This document shows, piece by piece, positions 14,812 to 23,084 of a stretch of 37,590 nucleotides of DNA; position 1 is the first letter of the stretch; each line of letters begins with the position of its first letter. The stretch is from CAYLJJ01 sp964384025. GTDB lineage: Bacteria; Myxococcota_A; Bradymonadia; UBA7976; UBA1532. Under the pieces are notes generated by a model. It was not told the origin of the DNA. It did no database searches and was given only the letters and a program-made list of their open reading frames with translations. Position numbers and translations under genes: made by a program. Where the stretch lies: contig CAYLJJ010000073.1 of the NCBI GenBank assembly GCA_964384025.1, positions 1-37,590 of the forward strand, read 5' to 3'.

Positions 14812-16611
14812 TCAGGGGTGCACTACGATCCGACGGCGCGCGACGATTCGGGTATTCCCATGAGTGTCGGTGGCACGGATCTCAAACAGATGGGTCTTGG
14901 AACTCAGCTCTGAGAGATCCACCTCCCCGTGATAGCCCACTTGGGGGCAGGCGTTATAACCAGGATAGACTCGGCAAACATCGGGGCGATCTCCTCCATA
15001 CCCTAGATCCGCCAAAAACTCCCCATCCACCAGCAGCTCCACCCGCTCCACCCCGATGTTGTCCAGGACCCAACCCCTGAAGATCGTCCGTCCAGAAGCG
15101 ACCTCCCCCTGAGCGGGGCCGTCCAGGACCCCAAAGGGGGGCAGGCTCTGATCCAGGAGGTGGGCTCGGGCATGGATCGTCTGCTCTGAGCCGATGAGGA
15201 GATAGGCCCGGGCCACTACAGTCCCTCGAGGGGGGAGGCCAAATAGGAAGCGGGAGCGCAGGTTGTTGAAGACCCCCTCCAGTTGCCAGGCTTGGAAGCC
15301 CCTCAGCTTCCCCTCGTAGTAGATGCCCACACCGTAGTCCCGGGCGTCGTTCTGGAGCATAGTCCAGCCCTCGGGGCTCTCATAATTCTTCATAAAGAAG
15401 CCATCGTTGGCGGGGATATCCACCTCGATCCGCTGCCCGTTGGAGTCCAGGATGTTGCGTAGGTTGGAGAGGCCATGCCCGCCCCAGGCGGCGTAGAGGG
15501 TGGGGAACTCCTGAGCGGTGGGGGGGTGATCCATATCGGTGAGATTCTCCACCTCCATCTGCATCTCCACCACCTCGGTCTGCACAAAGCGCAGGCGCTG
15601 TTGGTAACGCACATCAGCGCGCAGGCGGCGAGTCTCGCGGCTGTCGCAGCCGTCATTTTGGCAATCCGCACGCTGCCAGTCCGGGTTCCAGTGTAGGGGT
15701 CGTGTATGGAGGCTGATGAGCCCAGGCTGGAGATCCAGGCCCTCAATGCCTGAGCCTTCATTGCAGCGGTTGCCCCCCTGCACTGGGTTCCAACCCAAGT
15801 AGGAGATGCTGGCGGGGCAGGCTCCGATGGCCTGTTGGCAGGAGGCGTTGTGCGCACAACCCTGGCGGACACGCAGGGGATCATAGAAGGCCACCTGCAC
15901 CTCTCGCCCAGTGTCATTGGCGTCGATGACATTGCTGGGGTTCATTCCAGGGCCTGCGTCCGTGAGGCCAAAGAAGATGATGGTGCCCCCCCACTCCCGG
16001 CGAATTCCGATCTTCACGTTCCCGTTGGGGGAGATGAGATAGTCATCAGTTGAGCCTTGGCGCTCTATGGTCTCCGTAGCCCCCAGGGGCTCCAGGTCGG
16101 GCAGGGGCGCCATGGAGACCTGCTCGTCGGGGCAGGGCCCACAGGCCCCACCGCAGCCATCAGGATCTCCACAGCCTCGCCCCTCACAGCTCGGGATACA
16201 GCCGGGGGGCACATCTGGAGAGATGAGAGTGTCTTGGGGGATGAAGGCATCTTGGGGAGGAACCCCCTCCTCTTGGGGTTGCTGATCTTCAAAGGGCATG
16301 CTGTCTTGGGGAGCGCCCCCGTCTTGGGATTGCTGATCTTCAAAGGCGCTCAGATCCTGCACCGCGCCCTGATCCAAGAGCCCCTGCTCTGGAGAGGCGT
16401 TGTCTACGAGGGAGCTCAGATCCTGGAGCGTAGCACCTCCAAACAGGATCTCTCTCTCAGCCCTTGGATGATCTTCAAGGGAGGGTAGATCCTGAGTGGC
16501 CTTTGGACCCAGGTCGGGAGCTTCGTTGAGATCGGTACAGGCCCAGAGGGCGAAGAGGAGAAGAAGGAGCGTAGGCATGGAGGATCCTAAGACCACAGAA
16601 GACCTCATCAT
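14812..16611 (-). CDS. Putative outer-surface lipoprotein with Cys-rich linker and Ig-like C-terminus
   Basis: No family name is recognised. From the ATG at 16611 the ~599-residue protein begins MMRSSVVLG, then a hydrophobic stretch ending in the lipobox LWAC, so it is probably lipid-anchored at residue 25. A low-complexity Asp/Gln/Pro-rich linker follows, with repeated elements such as AFEDQQSQDGG and PFEDQQPQEEG. Next is a Cys-rich block (CIPSCEGRGCGDPDGCGG, then ACGPC), a linker type common in myxobacterial surface proteins. A ~330-residue domain of unknown type comes next. The last ~95 residues look like an Ig-like domain (GWVLDNIGVERVELLVDG ... IRATDTHGNTRIVARRR). The frame is open to 16713, but the promoter at 16719-16753 would leave only a few bases of leader, so a downstream start is preferred; an ATG at 16578 with AGGA upstream is an alternative. 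It is isolated, in an accessory region. Confidence 0.8.
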   Translation of the reverse strand: MMRSSVVLGSSMPTLLLLLFALWACTDLNEAPDLGPKATQDLPSLEDHPRAEREILFGGATLQDLSSLVDNASPEQGLLDQGAVQDLSAFEDQQSQDGGAPQDSMPFEDQQPQEEGVPPQDAFIPQDTLISPDVPPGCIPSCEGRGCGDPDGCGGACGPCPDEQVSMAPLPDLEPLGATETIERQGSTDDYLISPNGNVKIGIRREWGGTIIFFGLTDAGPGMNPSNVIDANDTGREVQVAFYDPLRVRQGCAHNASCQQAIGACPASISYLGWNPVQGGNRCNEGSGIEGLDLQPGLISLHTRPLHWNPDWQRADCQNDGCDSRETRRLRADVRYQQRLRFVQTEVVEMQMEVENLTDMDHPPTAQEFPTLYAAWGGHGLSNLRNILDSNGQRIEVDIPANDGFFMKNYESPEGWTMLQNDARDYGVGIYYEGKLRGFQAWQLEGVFNNLRSRFLFGLPPRGTVVARAYLLIGSEQTIHARAHLLDQSLPPFGVLDGPAQGEVASGRTIFRGWVLDNIGVERVELLVDGEFLADLGYGGDRPDVCRVYPGYNACPQVGYHGEVDLSELSSKTHLFEIRATDTHGNTRIVARRRIVVHP

Positions 16612-16718
16612 ACGCTCTTGGGATTGAGGGCCAAGCTTCAGGGAGAGTGTGCGCCTGTGAGCAAACCCTCTGCTCACCATCAAAAAACACATTTTAACGA
16701 GGAGTTCATCCACCTAAA

Positions 16719-16753
16719 ATTATAGGTATAATGATCCTAAGATCGAACTTCAA
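16719..16753 (-). promoter_or_regulatory. Promoter for the lipoprotein gene, with a palindromic -10 region
   Basis: On the minus strand TTGAAG (plus 16748-16753), a 17-base spacer and TATACC (plus 16725-16730) make a -35/-10 pair. A consensus TATAAT lies a few bases further on (plus 16719-16724). ATTATA-GG-TATAAT is a perfect inverted repeat, so a TATAAT box is present on both strands. This placing argues for translation starting at 16611 or 16578 and not at 16713. Confidence 0.5.
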
Positions 16754-16822
16754 GACGCAGCTCATGGGGCAAAACTGGTTTGGTGGCGATCATGTTTTAC
16801 AGCTCTATTTTATCAGTTGAGC

Positions 16823-17209
16823 TTAAACTGAGATGATGTCGTGACCATACTGCTTTATTCGATGATCAGCGGTGACAAACTGCATCCGCTCGGCTCGGGC
16901 CTGCGCCAAAAGAATTCGATCAAATGGGTCTTTGTGTAGGAGAGGAAGCGTCTCAATCAGCAGGACGTGGTCCGATGTCACCGACATCTCAATCCAGCCA
17001 TTGGCAATCAGCAATCTGCGGAGCCGAGCTGGGTTGACACGAAAATCATCACGACCCAAGCCCGATTTTATTACGATCTCCCAGATGTTTACAGAAGAGA
17101 AGTACAGCACATTTTTCTCATCCTCAAGCAGCTCACGAGTTGCGCTCGACAGGCGCTCAGGCTCTCCAGCAGCCCACAGCAAAATATGAGTGTCGAGTAA
17201 GAGCTTCAC
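16823..17209 (-). CDS. vapC: PIN-domain ribonuclease toxin (VapC-type)
   Basis: A 128-residue PIN-domain protein. The expected metal-binding acidic residues are all visible: D6 (LLDTHILLW), E44 (NIWEIVIKSG), D97 (KDPFDRILLAQA) and D115 (VTADHRI). It belongs to the group of PIN proteins that begin MKLLLDTHILLW and pair with Phd/YefM-like antitoxins. Such toxins cut tRNA or rRNA and stop growth when the antitoxin is degraded. The start is a GTG that shares the sequence GTGA with the stop of the upstream antitoxin gene, so translation is coupled. The frame is intact, so the module should be active. Confidence 0.92.
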   Translation of the reverse strand: MKLLLDTHILLWAAGEPERLSSATRELLEDEKNVLYFSSVNIWEIVIKSGLGRDDFRVNPARLRRLLIANGWIEMSVTSDHVLLIETLPLLHKDPFDRILLAQARAERMQFVTADHRIKQYGHDIISV

Positions 17210-17454
17210 GGTTGTTGTTCCTCAAACAGCGCGACGATGCCTCCAGTGTCCATCTGATCGAAGTCATCTGGAACCATGATCTCCCCTGTCATAAATCCAA
17301 GCCGTCGACAGCCGCCCTCCTCTTCAGCCACATAGGGGATCACCTTGACCAGCGGTTTTCCAGCCTTCGCGATGATGAACGCCTGACCACGCATCGCTTG
17401 ATCGACAAGGCGAGATAGATGGGTTTTGGCCTCGTGCATGTTTACAATCTGCAT
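17206..17454 (-). CDS. Phd/YefM-family antitoxin
   Basis: An 82-residue antitoxin beginning MQIVNMHEAKTHLSRLVDQA, the typical N-terminal DNA-binding fold of the Phd/YefM group. It continues GQAFIIAKAGKPLVKVIPY. The C-terminal ~35 residues (after EEEGG) should be the flexible toxin-binding tail, including the acidic FDQMDTGGIVALFEE. A GTG at 17457 is also in frame, but GGAGG lies six bases before the ATG at 17454 and only three before the GTG, so the ATG is preferred. It overlaps the toxin by four bases. By analogy with the family it probably represses its own promoter. Confidence 0.9.
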   Translation of the reverse strand: MQIVNMHEAKTHLSRLVDQAMRGQAFIIAKAGKPLVKVIPYVAEEEGGCRRLGFMTGEIMVPDDFDQMDTGGIVALFEEQQP

Positions 17455-17465
17455 CACCGCCCTCC

Positions 17466-17513
17466 AGACTAGACTTAGAAGACTTAGTTTATTACTTTGC
17501 TGGGCAATATCAA
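17466..17513 (-). promoter_or_regulatory. Promoter and direct-repeat operator of the toxin-antitoxin pair
   Basis: On the minus strand TTGATA (plus 17508-17513), a 16-base spacer and TAAACT (plus 17486-17491) form a promoter. Overlapping the -10 box and the region before the ribosome binding site are two copies of AGACTTAG nine bases apart (plus 17471-17478 and 17480-17487), with a partial third copy (AGACTAG, 17466-17472). That is the right place for self-repression by the antitoxin. The operator role is inferred from position only. Confidence 0.45.
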
Positions 17514-17538
17514 GCTAAGTATTGGGTATATATCGAGG

Positions 17539-17643
17539 AGGGACGGTAGGCGGGCAAGGCATCAGCACTTCTATGCTGATGACTTTGCTGTCTTCGTAAA
17601 GAGCGAACGGACTCTATCGAGTGGCTGTTTGAAAGGGTTTCTA
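17539..17643 (+). pseudogene. Short remnant of a group II intron-type reverse transcriptase
   Basis: An open frame here reads RRDGRRARHQHFYADDFAVF, then VKSERT and a Leu/Gly-rich tail. This resembles the active-site region of bacterial group II intron reverse transcriptases, roughly ERRGHRFxRYADDFxxxVKSERA. The YADD catalytic box and the following KSERT are the key matches. Only about 35 residues are left, without the rest of the palm, thumb or maturase domains, so this is a decayed fragment. The same frame runs into the Lgt-family gene at 17701, but that continuity is accidental. The fragment contains a perfect hairpin CATCAGCA/TGCTGATG (17560-17581). It lies next to the toxin-antitoxin pair, marking an insertion-prone region. 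Confidence 0.45.
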
Positions 17644-17700
17644 TGTTGGATCGGATTCATAAGGAGAGAATGGCGGCCCAATGGTGAAAGAGTTGGAAAA

Positions 17701-18426
17701 ATGATCCCCTTCATTCAACTCCCAGAGCTGCCTTTTAAGCCCTTTGGTCTTCTAATCACTCTGGGAATTCTCCTGGGGCGCTGGATGATCCTCAGGCAGC
17801 GCCCCGTTGAGGAGCGAGCACAGGGAGACAGCTTTCTCTTGGGGGTGATGGGAGGTGCGCTCCTTGGCTCTCATCTCGTTGAGCTGTTTTTCTACCACCC
17901 TGAGCGCCTCAGAGATCCTCGTGCGCTCTATCGCTTCTGGGTGGGGTTCTCCTCTATAGGAGGCTTTGCGGGAGCCGCCTTGGTATTCTTCCCCCTGAGT
18001 CGTCGCCTGGGTTTAAATCGCCTCGCCTGGGGAGATGCCCTGCTCAAGGGGGGGCTCTGGGGCTGGCTCCTTGGTCGCGCAGCCTGTGCTCTGGTTCATG
18101 ATCACCCTGGCTGTCTCAGCGATTTTCCGCTCGCTGTCGCCTTCCCAGGTGGCGCGCGGCACGATCTGGGGCTCTATGAGCTGTTTCTCACTCTGAGCTT
18201 AATGATCCTGATCAGGCCGGTTCGAGAGCCCCCTGGCCGCGCCACCGCCCTCCTGATCATTCTCTACGGGAGCGCGCGCTTTCTCCTCGATTTCCTCAGG
18301 GCTTGGGATCTGCCTCACTCCGATCCCCGCTGGTGGGGGCTCACAGCAGCTCAATATGCCTGCCTTCTTGCGCTCCCTCTGGGTTTTGTGTTGTTGCGTC
18401 ACAGCAGAGGGCTCGGTAGATCTTAA
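17701..18426 (+). CDS. lgt: Prolipoprotein diacylglyceryl transferase family protein
   Basis: A 241-residue multi-pass inner-membrane protein. Lgt moves diacylglycerol from phosphatidylglycerol to the lipobox cysteine of lipoproteins. Family positions can be followed: GFSSIGGFAGA corresponds to the HGG region, GRAACALVHDHPG to the central Arg motif, HDLGLYELF to the HPxQLYE-like motif, and YGSARFLLDFLRAWD to the C-terminal (R)F..EF.R motif. It is a divergent branch: the usual N-x-E after the central Gly-Arg is absent and HDHPG takes its place. The start at 17701 (MIPFIQLPELPFKPFG) is the normal Lgt N-terminus; the frame is open further upstream only through the reverse-transcriptase remnant. 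The ribosome binding site is weak. Whether this is the cell's main Lgt or a paralogue cannot be told here. Confidence 0.8.
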   Translation: MIPFIQLPELPFKPFGLLITLGILLGRWMILRQRPVEERAQGDSFLLGVMGGALLGSHLVELFFYHPERLRDPRALYRFWVGFSSIGGFAGAALVFFPLSRRLGLNRLAWGDALLKGGLWGWLLGRAACALVHDHPGCLSDFPLAVAFPGGARHDLGLYELFLTLSLMILIRPVREPPGRATALLIILYGSARFLLDFLRAWDLPHSDPRWWGLTAAQYACLLALPLGFVLLRHSRGLGRS

Positions 18427-18454
18427 GGCTCTTTGAAGGTAAAGGAGAGCCCCT

Positions 18455-19480
18455 TTGAGGCAACAGATCGAGCGTAAGATCTTATCCGGTTACTCCCAAC
18501 TCCCTCAGCCTGTTCTGCGCCTCATGGCGGGGCGAGCGATTCGCCGGGATCGTCTCATCCTCGATCTTCATAGCCAGGTATTTCTTAAGCTCATCCGGCG
18601 CACAAGGACACGGATCCAGGATCAAAATCCCAAACAAGCACGCGAGACTTTTAAGGAGATCATCGATCTCCTTAAACCCATCCGCCCCGCTCAAAACCTC
18701 CAGGTTCAGGATCGCGTGATCCCTCGCCCTGATGGCAGCGAGCTGCGAGCACGCCTCTATCAGCTTGAGGGTCTCAGGCAGCCTCCCCTGCTCCTCTTCT
18801 TCCACGGGGGCGGCTTTGTCTTGGGTGATCTAGATACTCATGATGCTCTCTGCCGCTGCTTGGCAGTCGAGGCTGAGGTGATGGTCTTGGCGCTGGATTA
18901 CCGCCTGGGTCCCGAGCACCCCTTCCCTGCTGCCCATGATGACGCTGAGTTGGCTTATGAATGGGCTCAGGAGAAGGCCTATGCTCTGGGTGCTGATGAA
19001 GAGCGTTTGGTGGTCGCAGGCGACAGCGCGGGGGCCAACCTCGCCTTTCATCTGCTCAGGATCCACAGAGGAGATCCTCGCCTCTATCGCCACCTGCTCT
19101 TTTATCCAGCAGCAGATCTGACCGGCGGGCACCCCTCCCGGCAGATCTTCTCTGAAGGCTTCCTGATCGATGAGGGCAGCTTGGCTTGGTTTCAGAAGCA
19201 CGCGATCTCAGACGCAGATCCCCGTGATTTTCGCCTCTCCCCCCTGTTGGCACCCGATCTAAGTGGTTGCGCCAAAGGCCGGGTAGTCACCGCTGGCTTT
19301 GACCCGCTCCGAGATGAGGGCGAGCGCCTCGTCGCTCGCCTACGAGAAGCGGGGGTCTCCACTTGTATGCGTCGTCATCCTGGTCTGATGCACGGCTTCG
19401 CTGAACGAACTCGGCTGATCCCCAGAGCTCAGGCGGCAGTTCGCGAGGCGATCCACTGGCTCAGAGACTCTCTGCACTGA
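18455..19480 (+). CDS. Alpha/beta-hydrolase, hormone-sensitive-lipase-type esterase
   Basis: A 341-residue serine esterase of the HSL (bacterial family IV) group, which cleaves short- to medium-chain carboxylic esters. The oxyanion-hole motif HGGG lies at 117-120 and the nucleophile elbow GDSAG at 189-193 (Ser191). The likely catalytic Asp is in GFDPLRDEGE and the His in GLMHGFAE near 316. The N-terminal ~110 residues form a helical cap region. The start is a TTG chosen because AAAGGAGAG lies seven bases upstream; no better ATG exists near it. It follows the Lgt-family gene by 28 bases, so the two may share a transcript. The natural substrate is unknown. It ends 23 bases from dnaJ, which comes from the other strand. 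Confidence 0.9.
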   Translation: MRQQIERKILSGYSQLPQPVLRLMAGRAIRRDRLILDLHSQVFLKLIRRTRTRIQDQNPKQARETFKEIIDLLKPIRPAQNLQVQDRVIPRPDGSELRARLYQLEGLRQPPLLLFFHGGGFVLGDLDTHDALCRCLAVEAEVMVLALDYRLGPEHPFPAAHDDAELAYEWAQEKAYALGADEERLVVAGDSAGANLAFHLLRIHRGDPRLYRHLLFYPAADLTGGHPSRQIFSEGFLIDEGSLAWFQKHAISDADPRDFRLSPLLAPDLSGCAKGRVVTAGFDPLRDEGERLVARLREAGVSTCMRRHPGLMHGFAERTRLIPRAQAAVREAIHWLRDSLH

Positions 19481-19503
19481 TCTGGCTCTGAGGCCAGCGC
19501 CGA

Positions 19504-20598
19504 TCAGCTGAACCAATCTTTGAGGGTGTCCAGGAAGGAGCGACGGCCTGGAGCGATCTCTAGGCCCTCAAACTCCTCCAACAGCTCTCGCTGTCGAGGG
19601 CTGAGCCTCTTGGGGGTCTCGATCTGTAGCTTGACAAATAGATCTCCGCCGCGCCCTCGAGTGTTGGGCAGGCCCTTGCTTCTCAACCGCAGGCTTTTGC
19701 CTGACTGGGTGCCCGCTGGGACCTTGACCCGTACTTTTCCGTCCAGGGTGGGCACCTCGATAGAAGCCCCCAGGGCGGCCTGAGGGAAGCTGATGGGCAC
19801 CTCGCAATGAAGGTGAGGCCCCTCTCGCTCAAAGAAGGGATGGGGCTTGACCTGGATCTGTACATAGAGATCCCCCGGCTGCCCCCCTCGACGACCCGGC
19901 TCTCCCTCACCATCCAAACGCAGCTTATGCCCTGTCTCTACCCCAGGAGGAACAGGGATGGTGACCGTGACCTCTTGACGGATGCTCCCCTGACCACCAC
20001 AGGGGCTACAGGGATCCTCGATAAGCTGCCCGGTACCGTGGCATCCAGGGCAGACCTGTGCCATGGCGATAAAGCCCCGCTGGACTCGCACCTGCCCCTT
20101 TCCCCGGCAGGTAGAGCAGCTCTTCGGCTCACTGCCTTTGCGAGCCCCCGAGCCTCGACATCGATCACAGCTCATGTTGCGATGGATACGAATCTGCTTC
20201 TCAACCCCGCAGGCGACCTCCTCTAAGCTAAGCTTGATCTCCGCTTTAAGATCGCGACCGTGGCGAGCAGGGCTGCGACGGAAAACCGCCCCAAATAGCT
20301 CCTCAAAGAGATCACCACCAAAGAGATCTCTCAGATCTGCGGGATTAAAGCCGGTTCCTGTAAAGGGCTCTCCCCGAACGGCGCTGTGGCCATAGCGATC
20401 GTAGCGCGCTCGCTTTTCTGGATCTGAGAGCAGCAGATAAGCTTCATTGATCGCCTTAAAGCTTTCCTCGGCGCCTGGATCATCATTGCGATCAGGATGA
20501 TATTTGAGGGCCTTGGCTCGAAACGCTTTCTTGAGGGTCGCCGCGTCGCAGTCTTTGGGGACTCCCAGCAGCTCATAGTAGTCCTGCTTCTCAGACAC
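19504..20598 (-). CDS. dnaJ: Co-chaperone DnaJ (Hsp40)
   Basis: A 364-residue type I J-protein that delivers unfolded substrates to DnaK and stimulates its ATPase. The J domain (1-70) contains the essential HPD (YHPDRNDD). A short linker with less Gly/Phe than usual follows. The zinc-binding domain then has four CxxCxGxG-type repeats (CDRCRGSG, CSTCRGKG, CPGCHGTG and CSPCGGQG). The C-terminal substrate-binding domains end in a typical RELLEEFEGLE. The start is a GTG, nine bases after the dnaK stop, with only a weak ribosome binding site, so coupled translation is likely. It is the last gene of the leftward grpE-dnaK-dnaJ unit. Confidence 0.95.
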   Translation of the reverse strand: MSEKQDYYELLGVPKDCDAATLKKAFRAKALKYHPDRNDDPGAEESFKAINEAYLLLSDPEKRARYDRYGHSAVRGEPFTGTGFNPADLRDLFGGDLFEELFGAVFRRSPARHGRDLKAEIKLSLEEVACGVEKQIRIHRNMSCDRCRGSGARKGSEPKSCSTCRGKGQVRVQRGFIAMAQVCPGCHGTGQLIEDPCSPCGGQGSIRQEVTVTIPVPPGVETGHKLRLDGEGEPGRRGGQPGDLYVQIQVKPHPFFEREGPHLHCEVPISFPQAALGASIEVPTLDGKVRVKVPAGTQSGKSLRLRSKGLPNTRGRGGDLFVKLQIETPKRLSPRQRELLEEFEGLEIAPGRRSFLDTLKDWFS

Positions 20599-20607
20599 TG
20601 AGCAGCT

Positions 20608-22413
20608 CTATTCGCCAGCCTGGGAGTACATGATATCGGCGATACGATAGGCCGATTGCTCCAGGTTCTGGATCGCGAGCCGCAGCTCCTCTGGATCTAC
20701 AGTCTCCAAAGCCTCCTGCAGCGTTTGAATGTCACCCTGAATCTCCTCTACATCCAGAGGAGAGAGGAGATCTCCATACTCCTCCAAGGAGCGCTCGGTT
20801 GTGTAGATCAAGCCCTCAGCGTTGTTGCGCAGCTCCACCAACTCCTTACGCTCGTTGTCAGCCTGCTTATGCATCTCCGCGTCATCGATCATATCCTCAA
20901 TCTCAAGCTCGGTGAGACCGCTGGTAGGCCTCACCTCGACTCGCTGCTCTCGGCCTGTGCCGCGATCTCGAGCGTGGACATGGAGGATTCCATCCACGTC
21001 GATCTCAAAGGTCACCTCGACCTGAGGGACCCCTCGGGGAGCAGGGGGGATACCCAGAAGCTCAAAGCGAGCCAAAGAGCGGTTGTCCTTGGCGAGATCA
21101 CGTTCACCTTGCAGCACATGCACCGAGACCATCGGCTGATTGTCTACAGCGGTGCTGAAGATCTGACTCCCGCTGTAGGGGATGGTGGTGTTCTTCTCGA
21201 TGATGCGAGTAAAAACCCCACCCTGAGTCTCAACGCCCAGGGAGAGCGGGGTCACATCCAGGAGGAGTACATCCTCCACCTCTCCGGTAAGCACTCCACC
21301 CTGAATACAGGCCCCTGTAGCGACCACCTCGTCAGGATTGAGGTTCTTGCTGGGAACCTGCCCAAAGAACTCCTCCACGCGCTTCTGTACTCGAGGCATG
21401 CGGGTCATGCCACCCACCAAGAGCACTGCATCGATATCATTGATGTTGAGCCCAGCGTCATCTAGGGCGATCTGGCAGGGCTCGATGCTGCGATCGATGA
21501 GATCCTCAACCATCGCCTCAAAGCGGGTACGGGTAATGCGCAGATTGAGGTGCTTGGGGCCGGTCTCATCAGCGGTGATGAAGGGCAGGTTGATCTCCGT
21601 CTCCAGCGCGGAACTCAGCTCATGCTTGGCCTTCTCCGCCGCTTCTTTGAGGCGTTGAAGGGCCATCTTATCCCCCCGAAGATCGATCCCCTCAGCCTCC
21701 TCAAACTCCTCTAAGAGGTGCTCAATGAGGCGGAAGTCAAAGTCCTCTCCCCCCAGATAGGTGTCTCCGCTGGTGGAGAGCACTTCAAAGAGATCTTCGC
21801 TGAGCTCCAGGATGGAGATATCAAAGGTGCCTCCGCCCAGATCGTAGATGGCGATACATTGATCCCCCTCCTGATCCATGCCGTAGGCCAGAGCTGCGGC
21901 GGTGGGCTCATTGATGATGCGCTGAACATCCAGGCCCGCGATACGCCCTGCATCCTTGGTTGCTTGACGTTGTAGCTCATTGAAATAAGCAGGCACGGTG
22001 ACCACCGCCTCAGTGACCTCCTCTCCCAGGTAGTCCTCGGCGGTCTGTTTCATCTTGCTGAGGATAAAGCTGGCGATCTCAGCAGGGCTGTACTCCTTAG
22101 CTCTCAGGCGAATGCGCGCATCTCCATTCTCAGCGGCGACCACTTCGAAGGGGAAGCGATCCAAATGGTCGTAGATCTCCTCACTCTCAAGTTGGCGACC
22201 GATGAGCCGCTTGGAGGCGAAGACGGTATGCTCTGGGTTGGTGATCGCCTGTCGTTTAGCAATTTGACCGACCAAGCGCTCTTCAGACTCGCTGATCGCC
22301 ACCATAGAGGGGGTCGTTCGACTCCCCTCGGCGTTGGGGATGACCACAGGTTCTCCACCTTCGATATAAGCTACGCAGGAGTTAGTCGTCCCAAGATCGA
22401 TTCCAATGATCAT
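20608..22413 (-). CDS. dnaK: Chaperone DnaK (Hsp70)
   Basis: A 601-residue ATP-dependent chaperone. It opens with the Hsp70 signature MIIGIDLGTTNSCVAY, then IYDLGGGTFDISILE and VLLVGGMTRMPRVQ of the ATPase domain. The substrate-binding domain (~385-500) starts DVTPLSLGVETQGGVFTRII. A shortened helical lid follows, ending RIADIMYSQAGE. The usual long Gly/Gln-rich tail with a terminal EEV(K/D)DK-like motif is missing, which explains the shorter length compared with E. coli (638). It lies 20 bases after grpE and nine bases before dnaJ. No CIRCE element is seen before the operon, so control by HrcA is not indicated. Confidence 0.96.
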   Translation of the reverse strand: MIIGIDLGTTNSCVAYIEGGEPVVIPNAEGSRTTPSMVAISESEERLVGQIAKRQAITNPEHTVFASKRLIGRQLESEEIYDHLDRFPFEVVAAENGDARIRLRAKEYSPAEIASFILSKMKQTAEDYLGEEVTEAVVTVPAYFNELQRQATKDAGRIAGLDVQRIINEPTAAALAYGMDQEGDQCIAIYDLGGGTFDISILELSEDLFEVLSTSGDTYLGGEDFDFRLIEHLLEEFEEAEGIDLRGDKMALQRLKEAAEKAKHELSSALETEINLPFITADETGPKHLNLRITRTRFEAMVEDLIDRSIEPCQIALDDAGLNINDIDAVLLVGGMTRMPRVQKRVEEFFGQVPSKNLNPDEVVATGACIQGGVLTGEVEDVLLLDVTPLSLGVETQGGVFTRIIEKNTTIPYSGSQIFSTAVDNQPMVSVHVLQGERDLAKDNRSLARFELLGIPPAPRGVPQVEVTFEIDVDGILHVHARDRGTGREQRVEVRPTSGLTELEIEDMIDDAEMHKQADNERKELVELRNNAEGLIYTTERSLEEYGDLLSPLDVEEIQGDIQTLQEALETVDPEELRLAIQNLEQSAYRIADIMYSQAGE

Positions 22414-22433
22414 CCCTCAACCTCACTTTAATT

Positions 22434-23084
22434 TTAACCGTTTTCTGTTTTTTCAGAGACCGCCTTAGAGACGATCACCATCGCTGGACGAACGAGGCGG
22501 TCATGGAGCTTCCAGCCCCTCTGAAAGACTTGAACGACGGTGTTGGGCTCAACATCGTCCCGCTCCACCATGGTCATCGCCTCGTGCAGTTGAGGATCAA
22601 AGGCTTTATCAAGCGCATCAAAGGGTTTTGCGCCATAGTTTGCGAGGACTTGAGTCATCTGCTTGAGGACCATCCGCACTCCGTCCAGGATGGTGTTATC
22701 CCCGGTGTGCTCCATGGCTCGATCCAGATTGTCCAGGACAGGCAGGAGATCTTTGAGGAGATTCTCTGTGCCGAATTTGCGAAGCTCACTCTGCTCACGT
22801 TGAAAGCGCTTACGTGCGTTCTCTAGGTCGGCGGCTTTGCGATAGGCCTGAGCTTTCCAGCGATCCACCTCAGCCAGAGCTTCATTGAGCTGAGTCTCCC
22901 AAGCTGGATCGGAAGCCTCCAGGTCCTCCAAATCCACCTCCACCTCGATCGCCTCCTCCTCGAGGGCAGGTTCTACTACAGGGAGCACCTCAACCTCAGG
23001 GATCTCGATCTCTTGAGCCTCCTCAGCTTCAACGCTCTGCTCCTCTGGCTGCTCAGCAGACTCTCGCTTCTTCTCAGACATCAT
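22434..23084 (-). CDS. grpE: Nucleotide exchange factor GrpE
   Basis: A 216-residue protein that releases ADP from DnaK and so lets substrate go. The N-terminal ~70 residues are very acidic (many Glu and Val), unstructured and longer than usual. The dimerising coiled coil follows (WKAQAYRKAADLENARKRFQ). Then come the conserved core (LLKDLLPVLDNLDRAMEH) and the beta domain (FDPQLHEAMTMVERDDVEPNTVVQVFQRGWKLHDRLVRPAMVIVS). Two adjacent ATG codons are possible; AAGGAG lies eight bases before the first. It is first in the leftward grpE-dnaK-dnaJ unit. Confidence 0.96.
   Translation of the reverse strand: MMSEKKRESAEQPEEQSVEAEEAQEIEIPEVEVLPVVEPALEEEAIEVEVDLEDLEASDPAWETQLNEALAEVDRWKAQAYRKAADLENARKRFQREQSELRKFGTENLLKDLLPVLDNLDRAMEHTGDNTILDGVRMVLKQMTQVLANYGAKPFDALDKAFDPQLHEAMTMVERDDVEPNTVVQVFQRGWKLHDRLVRPAMVIVSKAVSEKTENG

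Noticed and set aside
14703..15080. A rightward frame starting in the gap after obgE
   Set aside because: It lacks a ribosome binding site, has odd composition and mostly overlaps the end of the lipoprotein gene antisense.
17497..17700. An N-terminal extension of the Lgt-family protein by 68 residues
   Set aside because: The extension resembles a reverse-transcriptase fragment, and normal Lgt proteins begin at about the ATG at 17701.
19482..19497. CTGGC/GCCAG stem between the convergent esterase and dnaJ genes as a terminator
   Set aside because: Only five base pairs and no T-run on either side.
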